Shown: one piece after another, positions 35,287 through 39,457 of the stretch
Numbering within the stretch: position 1 is the first letter of the stretch
How the letters are laid out: each line of letters starts with the position of its first letter
Assembly: GCA_024103195.1 (NCBI GenBank)
Contig: JAGFIW010000242.1
Coordinates: 1-39,457, forward strand
Length of the DNA: 39,457 bases
Direction: 5' to 3'
Source: Saprospiraceae bacterium
Lineage (GTDB): Bacteria > Bacteroidota > Bacteroidia > Chitinophagales > Saprospiraceae
Translations under genes and position numbers: made by a program
The notes under the pieces: generated by a model
Databases searched by the model: none
The model's input: only the letters and a program-made list of their open reading frames with translations
Told to the model about the DNA's origin: nothing

Positions 35287-35886
35287 CTACCAGATCCAAC
35301 GGAATAATTCCATCAAGGCGAGACCCGTGAATACCAGGGCGATGAAGCGGTTCAGGTGACGTGTCCATATGCCACCCTTCCTGGCAATGACGTGGCCCAT
35401 TAAAATGAAAGCCATCAAGGAAAAATAGGCGCCGCCAACAGCACCGCCAATGAAAGCTGTCCACAGCATTTTGTTCTCAACCGGAAAATCCAGCCAGGTC
35501 AGCCAAAACAACCAAAACGGATATACCAGGATATTGATCATCGAAAGCCCCACGCCTTTCCAAAAGGGGATCCCGTTTTGTTCTTCCCTCACATCCGCCT
35601 TGGGCCGGGACATAAAAAAATAAACCGCCAATCCGAGAAAAAGTGGTAACGCAATAGCCCTGAGCCATCGCTCGATACCGGGATTGTCAGACAGCAGATC
35701 GTAACCTGCAAGAATCAATACCAATTGACACCCCTCGGTCAGCACGGCGCCCAACCCCATGATCATGGCTGCCGTGCGTCCCCGGTAAACGGCCGCCGAC
35801 AAAATATTGAGATTGATCATTCCGAATGGAAGCGAACCCATCAGACTCAATCCAAATGCCACCCAGAAAAACCAAAAGCCTTCCAT
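35287..35886 (-). CDS. LysE-family exporter
   Basis: A 199-residue membrane protein with about six spans, matching the LysE/RhtB amino-acid exporter family. The N-terminal FGLSLMGSLPFGMINLNILS is the family start. Substrate cannot be predicted. It converges with mfd (36 bp away) and lies 51 bp after the di-heme gene on the same strand, so read-through from that operon is possible, but the gap contains a candidate promoter. Confidence 0.82.
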   Translation of the reverse strand: MEGFWFFWVAFGLSLMGSLPFGMINLNILSAAVYRGRTAAMIMGLGAVLTEGCQLVLILAGYDLLSDNPGIERWLRAIALPLFLGLAVYFFMSRPKADVREEQNGIPFWKGVGLSMINILVYPFWLFWLTWLDFPVENKMLWTAFIGGAVGGAYFSLMAFILMGHVIARKGGIWTRHLNRFIALVFTGLALMELFRWIW

Positions 35887-35910
35887 AATGCGACTTTATG
35901 GACCCGTGAG

Positions 35911-35918
35911 CAAAGAAA
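35911..35918 (-). promoter_or_regulatory. Possible -7 element for the LysE-type gene
   Basis: TTTCTTTG on the minus strand is one mismatch from TAnnTTTG and lies 24 bases before ATG 35886. Confidence 0.3.
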
Positions 35919-35937
35919 TGAATCCGGGAAGTATTCC

Positions 35938-37017
35938 TTAAAAGGGACTGGCGAATGCCGGATTGGTCAACAGGGTTGTGTCGGTGAGTGTATGCAAAAA
36001 AGCAATGAGATCGGATTTGTCCGACGCGTCCAGTTTCAACCCTCCGGGATTCAAATTGTACTGCAGTAAAAAATCAACGGTCGGTGACGATTTGACACCG
36101 GTATTGTAATGGTCGATGACCGAAGCCAGATCCGGAAACCGCCCGTCATGCATGTACGGTGCTGTCAAGGCAATATTCCGGAGGGAGGGCGTTTTGAACC
36201 GTGCCATGTCAGAGGCCACACCTGTCACGGCAAATCGGCCGGGATCCGCAAAATCCGCCTCCGCGTCAAGCCCGTTGTTCATGAACAAATCATTGGTAAA
36301 ATTGAATCCTCCATGGCAGTGAAAACACTCTGCCCCTTTTTTGATCCCCTGAGGGTCGAACTCCCCAAAAAAAAGCTGCCGCCCTCTTTCTTCTTCATCC
36401 GTTAAAGTGATCTCGCCCCTCAGAAATCTATCGTATTTGGTATTTTGGGAAATGATCGTGACCATGAATTGTTCGATCGCCAGGCCAATACGCTCTTCAG
36501 TAATCACGTCGTCCCCGAATGCCCGCACAAACTGATCGCGATACATTGGCATATCGTTCAGCTTCTGTACCACCCGTTCCAGCGTTTCGTTCATTTCCAG
36601 TGGGTCCTGGATGGGCTGCAGGGCCTGATGCCGAAGAGTCGGTGAGCGCCCGTCCCAGAACATACCGTTACGGTGCCAGGCCAGATTGAAGGTGGGCATC
36701 GATTGTCGTAGGCCCGGTAATCCCTCAACCCCAATGCTCAGCACGCGAGAATCGGAAAATCCGTCGGTTTGCCGGTGGCAGTCAGCACATGCCATACTGC
36801 CATCCCGGGACAGGGATTTTTCATAAAAAAGCATCCTCCCAAGACGTACACCGGCCTGGGTCGGCAGATTGTCCCCGGATAATGGTGGGGCAGGAAAATG
36901 ACCCGTTGCCAACACATAGGGTGTAGGATCATAAACCGCCGGATCCTCCATTTCTTCAGGTCGGCATGCGATCAGTGTACTTCCCGCCAGGAAGTAAACC
37001 ATCCAACGATGAGTCAT
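35938..37017 (-). CDS. MbnH/MauG-like di-heme lipoprotein, copy B
   Basis: A 359-residue di-heme cytochrome c peroxidase-family protein. The lipobox ends at Cys18 (LIAC). Heme motifs are CADCH (77-81) and CFHCH (231-235). FWDGRS (120-125) and the C-terminal RFKTPSLRNIALTAPYMHDG are typical of the CcpA/MauG/MbnH superfamily. Members either reduce peroxide or oxidise residues of a partner protein. The adjacent MbnP-like gene makes the second role more likely. ATG 37017 is chosen because it begins the signal segment; the frame also runs upstream into the other di-heme gene. It begins 13 bp after copy A. Confidence 0.88.
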   Translation of the reverse strand: MTHRWMVYFLAGSTLIACRPEEMEDPAVYDPTPYVLATGHFPAPPLSGDNLPTQAGVRLGRMLFYEKSLSRDGSMACADCHRQTDGFSDSRVLSIGVEGLPGLRQSMPTFNLAWHRNGMFWDGRSPTLRHQALQPIQDPLEMNETLERVVQKLNDMPMYRDQFVRAFGDDVITEERIGLAIEQFMVTIISQNTKYDRFLRGEITLTDEEERGRQLFFGEFDPQGIKKGAECFHCHGGFNFTNDLFMNNGLDAEADFADPGRFAVTGVASDMARFKTPSLRNIALTAPYMHDGRFPDLASVIDHYNTGVKSSPTVDFLLQYNLNPGGLKLDASDKSDLIAFLHTLTDTTLLTNPAFASPF

Positions 37018-37030
37018 GCTGGGTATTTTT

Positions 37031-38044
37031 TCATGGACTGGATCGAAATATGGGATTCTCGAGAAATGATGCGTCGGTAAGGGCTTGAAGGAAGGCAACC
37101 AGATCGCTGGCTTCCTCATCAGTCAGATCCAAAGGACGTACCCGGGGATCCTGCCGGAAATGACCCGCTCCTCCTTTACGATAATGTGCTATAACCGCCT
37201 GAAGATCAGGCAGAGAGCCGTCATGCATGTAAGGGGCCGTAACAGCCACATTTCTTAGGGAAGGCGTTTTGAAAAGAGCACGATCCTCCTCCATTCCCGT
37301 CAGTCTGAACCGCCCCGGATCGTTATAGTCAACATACAGTCCATTGTTGCTGAAGGAATAATAGGTAAAATTGAATCCACCATGGCATCCGGCACAATTC
37401 GTCCTCTCACTGAAAAACAAGGTCATGCCTCTGCGTTGGGACGCCGACAACGCACCGGTATGCCCTGCCACATAACGGTCATAGGGACTGTCTCCACTCA
37501 GCAGGGACCTTTGAAAAACGGCAATGGCCCGCGTAATGACATAGGGATCCGGATCCCGGTCATAAGCCTCGTGCGCCATGCGCATATAAAGGGAATCTTC
37601 CCGCAACCGTTCACCGATCAGCACCAGGTTGTCATCCAGTTCGTGGTGCTCCTGTACCGGCACGGCAACCTGCATTTCCAGTGTGGCCACCCCGCCTTCC
37701 CGCAAGAGATAGGGATGATAAGCGACATTGGCCAACGAGGGCGCATTGCGGGTTCCCGTCCTTCCCGCTACTCCCTTGCTGAATGCGACCGTATCACTAA
37801 AGGAAAAGGCGGGCAAATGACAGGATGCACAACTCACTGTCCGGTCCCGGGACATGACCGGATCGAAAAACAGCTTTTTGCCTAAGGCCCATCTTGCATG
37901 AGTAGGCACATTGTCCGCAGGGACAGTTGGAACGGGAAATCCGTGGGGCACTTGCCATAAAGCCGGAACTTCAGTGGGATACCAGGATTCCTGCCTGCAG
38001 GAAAGCAGGACCATCAAGCCGATCAGCCCCATCCATCTTGGCAT
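37031..38044 (-). CDS. MbnH/MauG-like di-heme lipoprotein, copy A
   Basis: A 337-residue lipoprotein (LLSC, Cys16) with heme motifs CASCH (72-76) and CAGCH (217-221) and the C-terminal LFKTPSLRNVAVTAPYMHDG block. It is clearly related to copy B downstream. It differs at the segment that reads FWDGR in copy B and most of the family: here the equivalent is LREGGVATLEMQ (113-124). It begins 3 bp after the MbnP-like gene, so it is the most likely direct partner of that protein. Alternative role: ordinary cytochrome c peroxidase. Confidence 0.88.
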   Translation of the reverse strand: MPRWMGLIGLMVLLSCRQESWYPTEVPALWQVPHGFPVPTVPADNVPTHARWALGKKLFFDPVMSRDRTVSCASCHLPAFSFSDTVAFSKGVAGRTGTRNAPSLANVAYHPYLLREGGVATLEMQVAVPVQEHHELDDNLVLIGERLREDSLYMRMAHEAYDRDPDPYVITRAIAVFQRSLLSGDSPYDRYVAGHTGALSASQRRGMTLFFSERTNCAGCHGGFNFTYYSFSNNGLYVDYNDPGRFRLTGMEEDRALFKTPSLRNVAVTAPYMHDGSLPDLQAVIAHYRKGGAGHFRQDPRVRPLDLTDEEASDLVAFLQALTDASFLENPIFRSSP

Positions 38045-38047
38045 GGC

Positions 38048-39001
38048 TCAGGGACAGACCACCCATTTCCTGACCGCCACACCGCCGCCATCCAATCCGA
38101 CCCGGACAAAATACAAACCGGGCAAGGGTGCCTCTAAAACCACCCTGGACATCCCGGGCCCAGTCCTCAGAGAATTGACCAAATTCCCGGCTACATCATG
38201 AATTTCAATCCAGCCTGCCTCGGTTACCGCTGACCATTCCAGCGTAGAGAAAACACCGGAAGGATTGGGCATCAACCGAATATCGGCAGCCTCGGCACCA
38301 TTTTGAATGGAAGAGACAAGCGGTGCAGAAAAAACCCTCGTCTCGAAATTGTTCATGATCTGCGTCGCCGCGCCAAGATTGCCATGGGCATAAAGGCCTC
38401 CATCAATTTCGATGTCTTCCAACAGGCGACCGTAATCAGCAACCAACGGAATGACCAGCGTATCCGCCGACACTTCCGCACCAGTAGTCAACTGAACCGT
38501 TTTGTATAATTCATCGCCAATACTGTGGATTTCAAAAGTGTGGAGCAACCCGTCCCCGCATTTCCCTTCGTAGGCGACAAACCGGTAACCACTCACCCAA
38601 CCCCAGTGCATGGATGGGTCCTGATAGGCCAGGGGATGATCCTCCGGGTAATTGGCCGGATCAAGATGATTGCTCGCCGAATCCACCCCGATCGAAAATT
38701 CGATCCCTTCGATGACCTCCACATCCATGTCGCCGAGATCCAGTACTGTCTCCGTACCCCCATTCACCAGGAAATACGCCCGTTTGGGCGCCGTCCGCTG
38801 TCCTCCGTCATGTACAATTACCGGATGCGAAACATAGTATTCCAAACGGCGCGGTTCATAGGCAACTCCCCCATCATCTTCATAGGCAACATGCAGTTTG
38901 AAAGGGGCATTACTCACCATTTGGTCAATCCGGACTTGCACTTGTTTTTGGCCGGCAACAAGGAAAGGAACAAAAAGAAGAGGCAGGTACAAGTACTTCA
39001 T
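38048..39001 (-). CDS. MbnP-like protein with a type IX secretion sorting domain
   Basis: A 317-residue protein. MKYLYLPLLFVPFLVAG is a signal peptide. An MbnP-like domain (about 20-225) has the recognisable PLAYQDPSMHWGWVSGYRFV segment (124-142), with Trp133 and Trp135. MbnP proteins bind copper after their di-heme partner MbnH oxidises a tryptophan to kynurenine. The last ~75 residues (MPNPSG, EIHDVAGNLV, LPGLYFVRV, RKWVVCP) form a type A C-terminal sorting domain for the type IX system, which exports proteins to the cell surface or outside. The start overlaps the previous gene's stop (ATGA). The fusion implies surface delivery. Confidence 0.82.
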   Translation of the reverse strand: MKYLYLPLLFVPFLVAGQKQVQVRIDQMVSNAPFKLHVAYEDDGGVAYEPRRLEYYVSHPVIVHDGGQRTAPKRAYFLVNGGTETVLDLGDMDVEVIEGIEFSIGVDSASNHLDPANYPEDHPLAYQDPSMHWGWVSGYRFVAYEGKCGDGLLHTFEIHSIGDELYKTVQLTTGAEVSADTLVIPLVADYGRLLEDIEIDGGLYAHGNLGAATQIMNNFETRVFSAPLVSSIQNGAEAADIRLMPNPSGVFSTLEWSAVTEAGWIEIHDVAGNLVNSLRTGPGMSRVVLEAPLPGLYFVRVGLDGGGVAVRKWVVCP

Positions 39002-39457
39002 ACAGCAGATATTTGATCCAAATTTAAGGGAAATTCTTTTTGCATCCTTAATGGCTGGGTATTCTTGTGTTTCCACCATTGGCGCATGGTGTTCCAAAAC
39101 TCCGTCCTCGAGGCAGTAGGAACGCCTTCCTTTTGCAATGCGCGGGAAAGCCGGAACACTATTCCCCAGTGTCTCGCCACATCCCTGTAAGCTTTCCAGA
39201 CCGGGCGACCGGGATGGTAAATATGGGCCGGCTCGGCAGAAACCCCATTGTATTCCAGCAACCGGAATTGCTGATCATGGATCATGGCCTCCAGGGACTG
39301 GCAGCGCAGGTCAAATCGGCCATAGTAGAAACCCTGGGCCCGGATACTGATGTCATCGAAAAACGCGGTCAGGTCCCCGGACACCTCATGACCGGCATCA
39401 AGGAAAATTGTGCCCCGGCAATGGTTGCCGATTGGCTCCGGATAAACCACCTCTCCC
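38998..39457 (-). CDS. ATP-grasp-like protein, C-terminal part (cut by window end)
   Basis: The frame is open to the window edge, so only the last ~153 residues are seen; its beginning lies beyond the window. GFYYGRFDLR followed by FRLLEYNGVSAEPAHIY is typical of the ATP-grasp fold as in D-Ala-D-Ala ligase-like proteins, where these residues bind Mg-ATP (Asp and Glu/Asn). A start at GTG 39450 would begin in mid-domain and is unlikely. The stop TGA overlaps the MbnP-like ATG by four bases, but the last part also holds a promoter-like element for that gene. Confidence 0.65.
   Translation of the reverse strand, partial: GEVVYPEPIGNHCRGTIFLDAGHEVSGDLTAFFDDISIRAQGFYYGRFDLRCQSLEAMIHDQQFRLLEYNGVSAEPAHIYHPGRPVWKAYRDVARHWGIVFRLSRALQKEGVPTASRTEFWNTMRQWWKHKNTQPLRMQKEFPLNLDQISAV
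39019..39026 (-). promoter_or_regulatory. -7 element for the MbnP/di-heme operon
   Basis: TAAATTTG on the minus strand matches TAnnTTTG exactly and lies 17 bases before ATG 39001, inside the end of the upstream ATP-grasp gene. The surrounding bases are AT-rich for this genome. No -33 TTG is well spaced. Confidence 0.45.

Noticed and set aside
1..39457. CRISPR arrays, tRNA or rRNA genes, prophage or restriction systems
   Set aside because: No regularly spaced direct repeats, no tRNA-like cloverleaf or rRNA sequence noticed, and no phage or defence genes recognised.

Overview
The window is chromosomal DNA from a member of the Bacteroidota, most likely an uncultured relative of the Saprospiria/Lewinella type (lineage inferred). 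The evidence is a C-terminal type IX secretion sorting domain on one protein, phylum-typical families (DUF5723, DUF6029, Omp28-like lipoprotein, a Spy-like sigma operon), a gene for the tiny ribosomal protein bL38, promoters of the TAnnTTTG class, and almost no Shine-Dalgarno sequences. The left edge begins exactly at the inverted repeat of an IS982-like element, which suggests a contig break at a repeat. The right edge cuts a gene.

Layout: 1-1031 is the insertion sequence. 1120-3966 (minus) is a folate pab operon (pabB-pabA-pabC-like) with overlapping genes. 4047-5306 is a GAF/SpoIIE-type phosphatase. 5441-6945 is a three-gene unit of ECF sigma factor, membrane anti-sigma candidate and Spy-like periplasmic protein. 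6952-8104 (minus) holds apaG and a GH25 lipoprotein. 8189-10727 (minus) holds yicC, gmk and corA. 10903-14095 (plus) is HU, a TPR protein, bL38 (30 aa) and RNase G, interrupted by a 438-bp gap containing what looks like a decayed reverse-strand gene fragment. 14118-15587 is a polysaccharide flippase. 15678-19996 is a beta-CASP nuclease, a large lipoprotein and a DUF5723 outer-membrane protein. 20075-20257 is a 60-aa membrane protein.

20273-24250 (minus) is a fused B12-dependent acyl-CoA mutase (IcmF) followed by lptC. 24317-25687 (minus) is an unknown protein plus a CoA-type Nudix hydrolase. 25776-28291 (plus) is a DUF6029 barrel with an Omp28-like CxxC lipoprotein. 28383-35250 (plus) is a CNNM/CorC protein, a membrane patatin and the repair helicase Mfd. 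35287-39457 (minus) is an operon of a truncated ATP-grasp protein, an MbnP-like protein carrying a type IX sorting domain and two MbnH/MauG-like di-heme lipoproteins, followed by a LysE-type exporter.

Most of the window is housekeeping. The most unusual assembly is the MbnP/di-heme enzyme operon at the right end, which looks like a surface or secreted copper protein matured by tandem di-heme oxidases. A second theme is that several genes have a promoter -7 element only 4-7 nt before the start codon, which implies leaderless mRNAs.
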